Source: Nguyenibacter vanlangensis
Lineage (GTDB): Bacteria; Pseudomonadota; Alphaproteobacteria; Acetobacterales; Acetobacteraceae
Length of the DNA stretch: 64,000 bases
NCBI RefSeq assembly: GCF_038719015.1
Contig: NZ_CP152276.1
Span: 2,585,501-2,649,500, forward strand
Direction of reading: 5' to 3'
Shown one piece after another: positions 1 to 8,695 of the stretch; within the stretch, counting starts at the first letter, position 1; the number at the start of each line of letters is the position of its first letter. The translations under genes were made by a program, and so were the position numbers. The notes below the pieces were generated by a model that made no database searches, was not told the origin of the DNA, and saw only the letters and a list, made by a program, of their open reading frames with translations.

Positions 1-1
1 C

Positions 2-2041
2 CTGTTCTCGGGGGCGACCGAGGTCCGCGGGCTGGACCAGACCAATATCGGCTGGACTCTGGACGGCATGCCGCTGAGCGATATCGGCGGCGGCCAGTTC
101 TATTCCAACGAGGTCCTGGAAGCCGAGGACCTGGAAACCGTGTCGCTGCAGCCGGGTTCGGTCAATCTCGACAGCCCGGTCGTCAGCGCGGCGGCGGGCC
201 TGGTTTCCGCCACCATGAGCAATCCGACCCATACGCGCGGCGGCCTGCTGGATATCTCGTTCGGTTCGTTCGACATGACGCGCGAGTTCCTGCGCCTGAA
301 TACCGGCGATATCGGGTCGAGCGGCGTGCGGGCCATGTTCTCGTTCAGCCATACCCAGGCCAACAACTGGCGCGGCCCCGGCATGGCCGACAAGTACCAT
401 TATGATTTCAAGCTGATCAAGGATTTCGAGAACGGCAGCCATACCGGCCTGACCGTGTCCTATAACGACCAGGTCAATGATTCCTTCCTGAACCCCAACC
501 TGGCGCAATACAAGGCGAACGGATACAGCAACAACTACCTGCCGTACTATACGGGCGTGAATAGCAACGGCACCAATTTCTACAAGCTGCACGTCAATCC
601 CTTTGCCGACGTGGTGGCGGTTCTGCCGACCCATGTCGTCGTCACCCCCGATTTCTCGATCGACGATACGGCCTATTTCTGGCATGGCATCGGCAACGGC
701 ACCGGCGCCAGCCTGCTGACCCAGGGCAGCACCTATTATGGCGGCCAGCCGGCCGCCATCGACCTGGGGGCCAAGCAGGCCGTCGCCCTGACCCCGTCGA
801 ACCAGGAACAGTTCCGCCCCGGCAACACGCTGAAATTCAATTACCGCCTCGGGTCGCATCATCAGTTGACGGCCGGATGGTGGTATGAATATGCCAACCT
901 GCTGCAATATTCGCCAGTGAGCTATGTCAACCAGGTGACCGGCGAGCCGGCGAATATCTGGGGCGTTTCCAGCCTGTACCAGCTTCCCGGCGGCCAGCCC
1001 TGGAAATATCGCAACTTCCTGAGCCTGTCGCAGGTCAACATGCTGTTCATCGGCGACAGCATGGATTATTTCGACAAGCGGCTGCATATCGACCTGGGCT
1101 TCAAGGAAGCCATGATGACGCGGCGTATCTACAACTACGTGCCGAACACGGTCTATAACCGCAATCTCAGCGCGTCCGAGCCGCTGCCGCAGGTCGGCAT
1201 AAGCTGGAATTTCGACCGCCGCAACCAGATCTACGTCAGCGGCGCCACGAACTTCAAGATGCCGCAGAATACCTCGCTGGTCGATTACTACAGCAACACC
1301 TCGCCGGCACAGACGCAGCGCGGCGGCGCGTCGGCGCCGCAATATTCGATCTCGGAAGAAGTGGGCTATCGCTATAACGGCGACCTGCTGGTCGGCAGCA
1401 TCTCGTTCTTCAACTATAATTTCACCAACCGCCAGCTCAGCCTGAGCTTCTATCAGAACGGCGCGCCCTACAGCCAGACGGTCAATGCCGGCGGCCAGAC
1501 CAGCCGCGGCGTCGACGTCCAGCTTGCCACGCGACCGATCTGGTTCCATCTGCGGCCCTATGTCGCGTTTGAATATCTCGACGCGCGCATCGACAACAAT
1601 CTGGCTGCAACCGGCACGCTGCACGGCAAGACGGTGAATGACTATCTGCCCACGGCGGGCAAGACCCAGATCGAAAGCCCCAAGGTGCAGGCCAGCCTGG
1701 GCCTGGATTACGATGACGGCTCGCTGTTCGCCGGTGTCCAGTTGAAATATACCGGCAAGCAGTACGCGACCTTCATGAATGACAGTTCGATCCCGCAATT
1801 CATCACCGACAACGTCAATGTCGGCTATCGCTTCCATTCGGTCGGATTCATGAAATCGCCGCAGATCCAGCTGAACATGTCGAACCTGACAAATGCCAAG
1901 CTGCGCAGCGGGATCTATACCTTCCAGACCAATGCCAACACCACGACCGGCGTGTATGGCAGCACCGTTAAGGGCGGTCTCCCCGCCTATTACCTCCAGG
2001 TCCCCTTCACCGCCGTCGTCACGATCTCAACCGGGTTCTGA
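2..2041 (+). CDS. TonB-dependent outer-membrane receptor, 5' truncated by window edge
   Basis: The reading frame is open from base 2, so the start lies outside the window. The first visible residues (VRGLDQTNIGWTLDGMP) belong to the plug domain. What follows is a long beta-barrel rich in aromatic residues, ending in the typical C-terminal phenylalanine (STGF). It would use TonB energy to import a large substrate, possibly a ferric chelate, across the outer membrane. It is clearly paralogous to the receptor at 18314-20746: both carry YNFTNRQ, GGQT(S/A)RG, YDDGSLF, KQY(A/S)TFM and a closing TGF. A strong hairpin follows the stop. The substrate cannot be told from sequence. Confidence 0.93.
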   Translation: MFSGATEVRGLDQTNIGWTLDGMPLSDIGGGQFYSNEVLEAEDLETVSLQPGSVNLDSPVVSAAAGLVSATMSNPTHTRGGLLDISFGSFDMTREFLRLNTGDIGSSGVRAMFSFSHTQANNWRGPGMADKYHYDFKLIKDFENGSHTGLTVSYNDQVNDSFLNPNLAQYKANGYSNNYLPYYTGVNSNGTNFYKLHVNPFADVVAVLPTHVVVTPDFSIDDTAYFWHGIGNGTGASLLTQGSTYYGGQPAAIDLGAKQAVALTPSNQEQFRPGNTLKFNYRLGSHHQLTAGWWYEYANLLQYSPVSYVNQVTGEPANIWGVSSLYQLPGGQPWKYRNFLSLSQVNMLFIGDSMDYFDKRLHIDLGFKEAMMTRRIYNYVPNTVYNRNLSASEPLPQVGISWNFDRRNQIYVSGATNFKMPQNTSLVDYYSNTSPAQTQRGGASAPQYSISEEVGYRYNGDLLVGSISFFNYNFTNRQLSLSFYQNGAPYSQTVNAGGQTSRGVDVQLATRPIWFHLRPYVAFEYLDARIDNNLAATGTLHGKTVNDYLPTAGKTQIESPKVQASLGLDYDDGSLFAGVQLKYTGKQYATFMNDSSIPQFITDNVNVGYRFHSVGFMKSPQIQLNMSNLTNAKLRSGIYTFQTNANTTTGVYGSTVKGGLPAYYLQVPFTAVVTISTGF

Positions 2042-2060
2042 TGGCCTGAATGGGCGCGCT

Positions 2061-2090
2061 GCCGGACGTCCGATGGTTCGGACGTCCGGC
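2061..2090. terminator. Intrinsic-terminator-like hairpin
   Basis: Arms GCCGGACGTCCGA and TCGGACGTCCGGC are perfectly complementary around a TGGT loop. The hairpin lies 20 bases past the receptor stop and before the convergent reductase gene. There is no clear T-run, so it may be a bidirectional hairpin terminator rather than a classical one. Confidence 0.6.
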
Positions 2091-2139
2091 CGATCGGCGC
2101 CGTCGGCCCTGGGGAAAGGAAAGCGTCAGGCGGTCGTCC

Positions 2140-3156
2140 TTATGCGAATCCTTCCAGAACGATCTTGCCCTTGGCCTTGCCGCTTTCGAGCAGCATATGG
2201 GCCTTGCGGAGATTGGCCGCGTTGATCGTGCCGAAATGATCCGCCAGGGTCGTACGGATGCGGCCGGCATCCACAAGTGATGCGATTTCGTTCAGCAGCG
2301 CCCCCTGTCCGGCGAGGTCCGCCGTGCCGAACAGGGGGCGGGTGAACATGAATTCCCAGTGCAAAGACAGGCTCTTGCGCTTCAGCGGCAACGCGTCGAG
2401 CCGGGCCGGATCGTCGATCAGGCCGAAATGCCCCTGCGGCGCGAGCAGGTCGATAATGTCGCCGGCATGCTGCTCGGTCTGCGTGGTCGAGAAGGCGAAG
2501 CCCGGCGCGCCCGTGGGCAGGGCCGCGACCTGCGCGGCCAGGGGGGCGGTGTGATCGACGACGTGGTGGGCGCCCAGGTCGCGCACCCAGGCCTGCGTTT
2601 CGGGGCGGGACGCCGTGGCGATGACGGTCAGGTCCGTCAGCGCGCGAAGAAGCTGGATGGCGATGGATCCCACGCCCCCCGCGCCGCCGACGACCAGGAT
2701 CGACGGTGACGCGCCCGGCACGGCGCGCCGGACGTCGAGACGGTCGAACAGCATTTCCCAGGCCGTAATCGCCGTCAACGGCAGGGCTGCCGCTCCGGCC
2801 CAGGACAGTGATTGCGGCTTGTGCCCGACGATGCGCTCATCGACCAGATGGAATGCGGCGTTGGTGCCCGGGCGCTGCAATGCGCCCGCATAGAATACCG
2901 GATCGCCGACCGAAAAGCCGGTTACCTGAGGGCCGGTCGCGACGACGATCCCCGAGGCGTCCCAACCGAGCACGCCCCACGTTCCCCCTTCGGGCGCCGC
3001 GTTCCGACGCATTTTCGTATCCACCGGATTGACCGAGACGGCCCGGACTTCGACCAGCAAGTCGCGACCCTGCGGCACCGGGCGCGGCAGGTCGATATCC
3101 TGCAGCGCATCGGGATGATCGATCGGCAGGGGGGTCAGGTAACCGACGGCACGCAT
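2140..3156 (-). CDS. Zinc-independent MDR alcohol dehydrogenase / quinone oxidoreductase
   Basis: This 338-residue medium-chain reductase has the N-terminal GroES-like fold (SVNPVDTKMR at 41-50, GWDASGIV at 64-71) and a Rossmann nucleotide-binding motif VVGGAGGVGSIA at about 155-166. The zinc-ligand pattern of classical alcohol dehydrogenases is absent. That fits the quinone-oxidoreductase/zinc-type 'adh_fam_1' branch, which reduces quinones or activated alkenes with NADPH in the cytoplasm. It is divergent from an HxlR-type regulator gene starting about 110 bases away. That arrangement is common for electrophile- or quinone-responsive reductases, so the regulator probably controls it. The exact substrate is unknown. 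Confidence 0.88.
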   Translation of the reverse strand: MRAVGYLTPLPIDHPDALQDIDLPRPVPQGRDLLVEVRAVSVNPVDTKMRRNAAPEGGTWGVLGWDASGIVVATGPQVTGFSVGDPVFYAGALQRPGTNAAFHLVDERIVGHKPQSLSWAGAAALPLTAITAWEMLFDRLDVRRAVPGASPSILVVGGAGGVGSIAIQLLRALTDLTVIATASRPETQAWVRDLGAHHVVDHTAPLAAQVAALPTGAPGFAFSTTQTEQHAGDIIDLLAPQGHFGLIDDPARLDALPLKRKSLSLHWEFMFTRPLFGTADLAGQGALLNEIASLVDAGRIRTTLADHFGTINAANLRKAHMLLESGKAKGKIVLEGFA

Positions 3157-3248
3157 GGCTTCTGCTCCGTTGTCGTATGGGCTGTTGTATGGGCAGAAGA
3201 TGGGGGTCTATGATCGAAAGCCGCAAGAACGCACATATAACACCCATA

Positions 3249-3264
3249 GTATCGGAAATGATAC
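3249..3264. promoter_or_regulatory. Inverted repeat, possible HxlR operator
   Basis: GTATC and GATAC arms are separated by six bases. The repeat ends five bases before the preferred HxlR start and lies in the divergent intergenic region. HxlR proteins bind as dimers to short inverted repeats, so this is a reasonable autoregulatory site. It is inferred from position and symmetry only. Confidence 0.4.
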
Positions 3265-3268
3265 CGTT

Positions 3269-3646
3269 ATGCCCCGTATTCGTCACAAGGCCCTGGATTG
3301 CAGTCCCGGCTGCACCGTTGAGGCGACGCTGGAACTGATCGGCGGCAAGTGGAAGGGAGTCATTCTCTATCACCTGCTGGACGGGACGCTGCGCTTCAAC
3401 GCGATCCGCAAGCGCCTGACCAATATCACGCAGCGCATGTTGACGATGCAGCTTCGTGAACTGGAGGAGGACGGCTTCGTCACACGCACCGTCTATGCGG
3501 AGGTGCCGCCGAAGGTCGAATACAGCCTGACCGAGCGGGGACGCAGCCTGGAGCCGGTCATCATGGCGCTGAAGGTTTGGGGCGATGCGCACACAGGGCC
3601 GGCGCGGTCCATCGCGCCGGGGAGCGGGACCGCGCGTTCATCCTGA
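3269..3646 (+). CDS. HxlR-family winged-helix transcriptional regulator
   Basis: The 125-residue protein starts at MPRIRHKALDCSPGC. An upstream in-frame start at 3155 would overlap the divergent gene, so the ATG at 3269 is preferred. It shows the family hallmarks: an N-terminal cysteine pair (DCSPGC), then LELIGGKWKGVILYHLLDG, the recognition region RFNAIRKRLTNITQRMLTMQLRELEEDGFV, and a wing region VEYSLTERG. HxlR/DUF24 regulators often sense electrophiles or oxidants through an N-terminal cysteine. It is divergent from the MDR reductase, its likely target. Confidence 0.9.
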   Translation: MPRIRHKALDCSPGCTVEATLELIGGKWKGVILYHLLDGTLRFNAIRKRLTNITQRMLTMQLRELEEDGFVTRTVYAEVPPKVEYSLTERGRSLEPVIMALKVWGDAHTGPARSIAPGSGTARSS

Positions 3647-3689
3647 TTCTCGGCGCCCTGAACGGAATCAGAATTCGTGACGATTTTCG

Positions 3690-4625
3690 TTACCAGCCTT
3701 TATAAGTCGCGACATTTTTGCGATCGACCAGTTGCGGCGGCAGAAGCGTCACGTCCTGCGCCGGCTTCTTTCCGTTCATGAGGTCATAGCCCGTCCGAAC
3801 GCCCAGGGACCCCTGCTCTGCCGGATTCTGGCTGGCGGTGGCCTGGATCAGGGTATCGGTCTTCAGCGCGTCGACCACGTCCGGGGAGCCGTCCACCGAG
3901 GTTATGACGATGCCCCTGCGCCGCAATTGCCGGGCCGCGAGGTTGGAGCCGATCGCCTGGGGGTCGGCGACCGTGAACAGTCCCTGAAAATCAGGGAAGC
4001 GTGTCAGATACCCCATCATGACGTCCAGCCCCCCGTCGCGGGAGATCTTGCCGTTCTGGTTGTCGGACAGGATCCGGATGTCCGGATGCTTGGCCAGGGA
4101 TTCCTTGCATCCGTCGACACGCTCGATCACCGACGATGTCTGCGGGCCGTTTTGGATGATGACGGCGCCCCTGCCCCCGATGGCGGAGGCAAGAAAGGCG
4201 CATGACAGCCTGCCCGCCTGCTTGTTGTCGGTCTGGATGGTTGCGTCGGCGCCGTCCGCTTCCACATCGACGGCAACCACCACGATCCCGGCCGCCTTCG
4301 CCCGCTTCACCGCCGCGCCGATCGCATGCGGATCGGCGGCTGCCAGCAGGATAAGATCCACGCCCGACGCGATGAAATTGTCGATTTGCGACGATTGCTT
4401 GCCGAGGTCGTAATCGGACGACACCGCGAACACGCGCGCGTCCGGATTGATCGCGTGCGCGCTGTCGGTAGCCCCCTTCACGAGGGACAGGAAATACGGA
4501 TTGCCGAGAGAGCCGACCGAGATGCCCACGGCATGCAGGTCCTTGGCATATGCCGCATGCGCGCCGAACGCCAGGCCACAAGCCAGCAGCGCACCGGGCA
4601 GCGCGGCCTTCTTCAGATATTTCAT
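3690..4625 (-). CDS. Periplasmic sugar-binding protein, RbsB-like (ABC importer component)
   Basis: This 311-residue protein begins with a Sec signal peptide (KK, hydrophobic core, AYA cleavage near residue 28) and continues as a Peripla_BP_4 / ribose-type binding domain (VGSLGNPYFLSLVKGA near the start, later AVDVEADGADATIQTDN and SVDGSPDVVDAL). Such proteins capture monosaccharides or polyols for an ABC importer. It is the last gene of a minus-strand group after an SDR, an AraC regulator and a polyol dehydrogenase. No permease or ATPase gene of the RbsC/RbsA type is present within reach, so it is either an orphan served by a transporter elsewhere or the remainder of a reduced operon. Confidence 0.9.
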   Translation of the reverse strand: MKYLKKAALPGALLACGLAFGAHAAYAKDLHAVGISVGSLGNPYFLSLVKGATDSAHAINPDARVFAVSSDYDLGKQSSQIDNFIASGVDLILLAAADPHAIGAAVKRAKAAGIVVVAVDVEADGADATIQTDNKQAGRLSCAFLASAIGGRGAVIIQNGPQTSSVIERVDGCKESLAKHPDIRILSDNQNGKISRDGGLDVMMGYLTRFPDFQGLFTVADPQAIGSNLAARQLRRRGIVITSVDGSPDVVDALKTDTLIQATASQNPAEQGSLGVRTGYDLMNGKKPAQDVTLLPPQLVDRKNVATYKGW

Positions 4626-4704
4626 GTCTTTCTCTTATTTTTGGCACCGCACGGAGGCGGCGCGGGAGGGATAGCGCGATGCGGCGGTTCGGAGCGTCGA
4701 CGAT

Positions 4705-5496
4705 TCAGAGTGTCTTGAGCATGCCGCCATCGACGAAATAGGTGGAGCCGACACTGTAGGTCGCCTTGTCGGAACACAGGAACACGAAGAAATGGGCCAG
4801 TTCCTCCGGCGTGCCGAAGCGCCGGATGGGCGCATGCTCGTCCGCGACGCCCTGCAGATAGGACTGCCAGTCGCCGCCCGAACGCGCGGTCAACTCCTTG
4901 GCGGTCTTGATCCAGTCCGGCGTCAGGATCAGGCCGGGATTGACGCAATTGACGCGGATATTATCCCCGATCAGTTCCGTGGACAGCGTCTTGGAAAACA
5001 TCTGCAGCGCCGCTTTCGTGACGTTGTAGATCGGCTCGTACCACAGAGGCTGCGCGGCGCAGATCGACGCGTTATGCAGAATGACGCCGCCGCCGCGCCT
5101 TTTCATGCCCGGTGCGAGGCCCCGCGCCAGGCGCACCGCCGCCATGACGTGCAGGTCCCAGTAGAATTGCCATTTCGCGTCATCGGCCTGCATGATCGTC
5201 TCGTTGGAGCCCGTGCCGGCATTGTTGATCAGAATGTCCGCGCCGCCGAACCCGTCATCCACGCGCCGCAGCACCGCATCGACGCCGTCCGCCGTGGCTA
5301 TGTCCGCCGCCACGCCGACCGCCCGCACGCCGCATTCCGCCGACAGCCGTCCCGCCGCCTCGTCCAGGCGATCCTTCTGCCGCGCCACCAACACGAGATC
5401 GGCGCCTTCTGACGCCAGTCCCTTGGCCACGGCCAGGCCGATACCAACGCTGGCGCCGGTAATGACCGCGACTTTACCCTTCAGTCCCAGATCCAT
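4705..5496 (-). CDS. Short-chain dehydrogenase/reductase (SDR)
   Basis: A 263-residue classical SDR: cofactor motif TGASVGIG at 13-20, NNAG at 91-94, catalytic Ser near 144 and the Tyr157-x3-Lys161 pair (YNVTK). The C-terminal end (YSVGSTYFVDGGMLKTL) is typical of the family. It would oxidise or reduce a carbinol/carbonyl group with NAD(P)(H) in the cytoplasm. It lies between an AraC regulator and a sugar-binding protein and beside a polyol dehydrogenase, so a sugar, polyol or keto-acid substrate is likely. The specific reaction cannot be assigned. Confidence 0.92.
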   Translation of the reverse strand: MDLGLKGKVAVITGASVGIGLAVAKGLASEGADLVLVARQKDRLDEAAGRLSAECGVRAVGVAADIATADGVDAVLRRVDDGFGGADILINNAGTGSNETIMQADDAKWQFYWDLHVMAAVRLARGLAPGMKRRGGGVILHNASICAAQPLWYEPIYNVTKAALQMFSKTLSTELIGDNIRVNCVNPGLILTPDWIKTAKELTARSGGDWQSYLQGVADEHAPIRRFGTPEELAHFFVFLCSDKATYSVGSTYFVDGGMLKTL

Positions 5497-5518
5497 GATC
5501 TTTCCCCGTTTTTCATGG

Positions 5519-6466
5519 TTATGCGTGGCATCCAGGCGCCTCGGCCGCTTCCGACGTGCCCTCGTGACGGATCAGGCGGCGGACATCCCGCCGATAGCGT
5601 GAGGGAGTCGTCCGGCGAACCTGAAGAAACTGCCTATTGAAATTGGAAAGGTTGCTGAATCCGATCGTCGCGCTGATATCGGCGACCGATGCGTCGGTCG
5701 TCGTCAGCAACTGGCACGCCCGCCCGATCTTCAGCTTTTTCATGAAAGACACGAACGTATCGCCGGTGGCGCGGTGGAATTGCCGCGAGAAAGCCGACGC
5801 GGACAGCCCGACCTCTCGCGCGATGTCGCACTGACGATGGAAGATTGTATTATTTTCCATGATTCTTCTGATAATTCGGTCTATTTTCTCCATCTCCATG
5901 TCGTCCGAAGAGAGAGTCAGGCCGGCGCCGCACAATGTCCGCCGCGGGCACCGGGACAGGTCGAGCAGCAGGTCAATGATGGCCGGGATCCGTGCCGCGT
6001 CGTCCATCGTACCGATTCCGGCGAGACGCGCGCCGAGGCGCGCGACTTCCGGCCCCAGGAATTCGACCCCATGGCGCGACGCGGCCAGAAGCTCGTGCAG
6101 GACGTCAAGTTCCGGGCAGAGCGTCATCAATCCCTGGAACCATGACCCGTCGACCTGCAGGACCACGTCACGCCCCGGCACCACCTCGTCCGGCCCCATG
6201 TCGCTGAACCAGCCATGCGGCACGTCGGGTCCGATCAGAACGAGATGTCCCGGCGTGAAGAAACCGAGATAGTCGCCGACAATATAATGTCCGCATCCTT
6301 TGGTGATCAGGTGCAGTTCGTATTCGGGGTGGTAGTTCCATCTCGCGCACGGTGCCGGATAGTCGTGCGTATGCCAGACGAAGCTGCTGCGCGGTTCGCG
6401 CCGCACGATCTCGAAGACCGGTGTCGCCACACGCGTCTTGCGGGCCGAATGCGTGCCGTGGGCCAT
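5519..6466 (-). CDS. AraC-family transcriptional regulator
   Basis: The start is placed at MAHGTHSARK because a purine-rich stretch precedes it; a longer reading would overlap the upstream dehydrogenase. The N-terminal half has a cupin-like ligand domain (WHTHDYPAP, YHPEYELHLITKG, FTPGHLVLIGPDVPHGW). The C-terminal half carries the double helix-turn-helix (CDIAREVGLSASAFSRQFHRATG, then VADISATIGFSNLSNFNRQF). Such proteins usually activate sugar catabolic genes on binding inducer. Its neighbours, a polyol dehydrogenase, an SDR and a sugar-binding protein on the same strand, are the expected targets. Confidence 0.93.
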   Translation of the reverse strand: MAHGTHSARKTRVATPVFEIVRREPRSSFVWHTHDYPAPCARWNYHPEYELHLITKGCGHYIVGDYLGFFTPGHLVLIGPDVPHGWFSDMGPDEVVPGRDVVLQVDGSWFQGLMTLCPELDVLHELLAASRHGVEFLGPEVARLGARLAGIGTMDDAARIPAIIDLLLDLSRCPRRTLCGAGLTLSSDDMEMEKIDRIIRRIMENNTIFHRQCDIAREVGLSASAFSRQFHRATGDTFVSFMKKLKIGRACQLLTTTDASVADISATIGFSNLSNFNRQFLQVRRTTPSRYRRDVRRLIRHEGTSEAAEAPGCHA

Positions 6467-6527
6467 GATGTCCGTTCTTCTTGGTTTTTGTTCTTCTTGA
6501 CGGAACGCAGCCAGGCGTTCGACCGGT

Positions 6528-7568
6528 CTATGCCATCCGGATCTGCAGCTTGACGTCGGTCGGCCGCGCGGAGGCCGCACGTTCGAACGCCGCGATCGAA
6601 TCCGCGAAATCGTAGGTTCCGGAAATCAGCGGCTTGAGATCGATTTTTCCCGACGCGATCAAGGCGATCGCACGATCATAGACATTGGCGTAGCGGAACA
6701 CGGTTTCGATCGTGATTTCCTTGGCCTGCGCCGCGACGATGTCGAATGCGACCTTGTCGACCGGCATGCCCACCAGGACCAGCGTGCCGCCGGGCCGGAC
6801 GACGGCCAGCGCGTCGTCATAGACGCGGGGGCTGCCGCTGGCCTCGAACACCACGTCGGCGCCCCAATCCGCTCCGCATTCCGCACGGACGGCGTCGCGC
6901 AGCGTGGTCTGCGTGACATTGACCGGCAAGATCCCGTGGTAGCGGGCCGCGATGTCCAGCTTGGGGGCCGCGATATCCGAAATGATGACCTTGCCGGCCC
7001 CGGAACCGAGCGCGGCCAGCGCCACCATCATCCCGATCGGCCCGCAGCCGGTCACGACGCAGACGTCACCGGGCTTGATCCGGGCCTTCACGGCCGCCTG
7101 CACGCCGATCGCAAACGGTTCGACCATCGCACCTTCGGCGAAGCTGACATTGTCCGGCAGGCGATAGGTGAACGCCGCCGGATGCACCACCAGGGGGGTC
7201 AGGCATCCATGCACCGGCGGCGTCGCCCAGAAGGTCACGGCGGGATCGACATTATAGATCCCGAGCTTGGACGCGCGCGAGGTCGGATCGGGGATCCCCG
7301 GTTCCATGCACACGCGATCGCCGATTTTCAGGTTCGTGACGGCGGCGCCGATTTCCACCACCACGCCGGATGCCTCATGACCCAGCACCATCGGCTGCTC
7401 GACCACGAAATGACCGATGCGGCCATGCGTATAATAATGCACGTCACTGCCGCAAATACCGACCGTCTGGATCCGCACCCTGACATCGCGCGGGCCCAGA
7501 GTATCGGGAAGGTCGATATCGCGCAGCGACAGCTCACGCTGGCGTTCGAGAACGAGAGCAACGGGCAT
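6528..7568 (-). CDS. Zinc-dependent polyol (xylitol/sorbitol-type) dehydrogenase
   Basis: A 346-residue medium-chain dehydrogenase with catalytic zinc ligands Cys39 ([10 protein letters not shown]), His64-Glu65 (GHEASG) and Glu150 (MVEPFAIGV), and a cofactor motif near 174-180 (GCGPIGM). It would oxidise a polyol such as sorbitol or xylitol to the ketose with NAD+. The usual four-cysteine structural zinc lobe is missing: the loop reads [18 protein letters not shown] instead. Loss of this lobe is known for some xylitol dehydrogenases. It is the first gene of the AraC/SDR/binding-protein group. Confidence 0.92.
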   Translation of the reverse strand: MPVALVLERQRELSLRDIDLPDTLGPRDVRVRIQTVGICGSDVHYYTHGRIGHFVVEQPMVLGHEASGVVVEIGAAVTNLKIGDRVCMEPGIPDPTSRASKLGIYNVDPAVTFWATPPVHGCLTPLVVHPAAFTYRLPDNVSFAEGAMVEPFAIGVQAAVKARIKPGDVCVVTGCGPIGMMVALAALGSGAGKVIISDIAAPKLDIAARYHGILPVNVTQTTLRDAVRAECGADWGADVVFEASGSPRVYDDALAVVRPGGTLVLVGMPVDKVAFDIVAAQAKEITIETVFRYANVYDRAIALIASGKIDLKPLISGTYDFADSIAAFERAASARPTDVKLQIRMA

Positions 7569-7695
7569 CGTCTTTTCCCCCGGCGGATCTCCCGATTGGT
7601 CGGGGAGCCGCTTCTTGTTGCCCCGATTAAGACGTGCCGCATCGCACGCGTCTAGGTCGTTTTTTCCCTTCGGCCGATACTCTTTTGCGTACTAT

Positions 7696-7726
7696 CCAAG
7701 ACGTGATCGGGCCAAGACGTGATCGG
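7696..7726. repeat. Tandem 16-bp direct repeat in intergenic region
   Basis: CCAAGACGTGATCGG occurs at 7696-7710 and again at 7712-7726, one base apart, and a partial copy (AAGACGTG) lies near 7627. The repeat sits between the convergently oriented stop of the hydroxyacid dehydrogenase and the start of the polyol dehydrogenase. AraC-type regulators bind direct repeats of about this size, so it is a candidate site for the neighbouring regulator. Function is inferred. Confidence 0.45.
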
Positions 7727-7760
7727 ACGGGGTGGGCGCGCCGTCGCTTGCGCCTCTGGT

Positions 7761-8687
7761 TCAATATCCGGCGGCGCGGTCGATCTCGCCCACCATTCTC
7801 TCGCCGTTGCGGTGGCGGCGGATATTGGCGATCACCATGTCGACCCCGCTCTCGGCCTGCGACGAACTGGCGATATGCGGCGTCAGCATCACGCGCGGAT
7901 GGTCCCAGAACGGATGGCCGGCCGGCAGCGGCTCGGGCTCGGTCACGTCCAGCACCGCCTGCGCCACCTGTCCGTCGGCCAGCGCCTCCAGCAGGTCCGC
8001 CTGCACCAGATGCCCGCCCCGGCCGCAATTGATCAGGCAGGCCCCGCGCGGCAGCCTGGCGAACAGGTCGCGGTTCAGAATCCCGCGCGTCTGTTCGGTC
8101 AAGGGCATCAGGCAGACCAGGATGTCGGCCCCGGCCAGGAAATCGTCCAGTTCCGCCGCCCCGGCAAAGCCGGCGACCCCGTCGAGCGGCCGCGGGGTGC
8201 GACTCCAGCTCCGGCAGGCATAGCCGCGCGCGGCCAGCGCCCGCAGCACCGGCCCGCCCAGCGCCCCCGCCCCCATCACACCGACGCCGATCCGGCCGGC
8301 GGCGCGGTTGGGCGCGCCGCTCCAGACGTGCTGGCGCTGCCGTCGTGCGTAACTGAACATGTCGCGATGGCAGGACAGCACCGCCCACAGCACATATTCG
8401 ATCATGCCGTCCACCAGGCCCGGCTCGACCATGCGGACCACCTTCACCTGTCCGGGCACCGAGGCGAGATTGAGCTGGTCGATCCCGGCCCCCACCGAAA
8501 ACAGGACCTCGAGATTGGGCAGCAGCGCGCCGATCCCGTCCGGCACCTGCCAGGCGGCCAGATAGCGCACGTCCTCCGCCGGTCCGGTTTCGGGCCAGGC
8601 ATGGAAGGGCAGGTCCGGCAGTTCGGCGGCGAAGCGCGGTTGCCAGACGATGCGGCGCGCGTCGGTGGATTTGAAGACGAAGGACAT
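7761..8687 (-). CDS. D-isomer-specific 2-hydroxyacid dehydrogenase (glyoxylate/hydroxypyruvate reductase A type)
   Basis: The start is taken at MSFVFKSTDARR, just past the end of the upstream acetyltransferase gene. The protein has the GhrA-type layout: NAD motif GVMGAGALGGPVLRAL, LMPLTEQTRGILN, LINCGRGGHLVQADLL, a DVTEPEPLP loop and the catalytic histidine in LTPHIAS. It would reduce glyoxylate, hydroxypyruvate or a related 2-keto acid with NAD(P)H. It ends a minus-strand run that includes an ABC importer, succinate-semialdehyde dehydrogenase, an Lrp regulator and a GNAT, so it may handle the keto or hydroxy acid from the imported compound. Confidence 0.9.
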   Translation of the reverse strand: MSFVFKSTDARRIVWQPRFAAELPDLPFHAWPETGPAEDVRYLAAWQVPDGIGALLPNLEVLFSVGAGIDQLNLASVPGQVKVVRMVEPGLVDGMIEYVLWAVLSCHRDMFSYARRQRQHVWSGAPNRAAGRIGVGVMGAGALGGPVLRALAARGYACRSWSRTPRPLDGVAGFAGAAELDDFLAGADILVCLMPLTEQTRGILNRDLFARLPRGACLINCGRGGHLVQADLLEALADGQVAQAVLDVTEPEPLPAGHPFWDHPRVMLTPHIASSSQAESGVDMVIANIRRHRNGERMVGEIDRAAGY

Positions 8688-8695
8688 GGCGGCCC

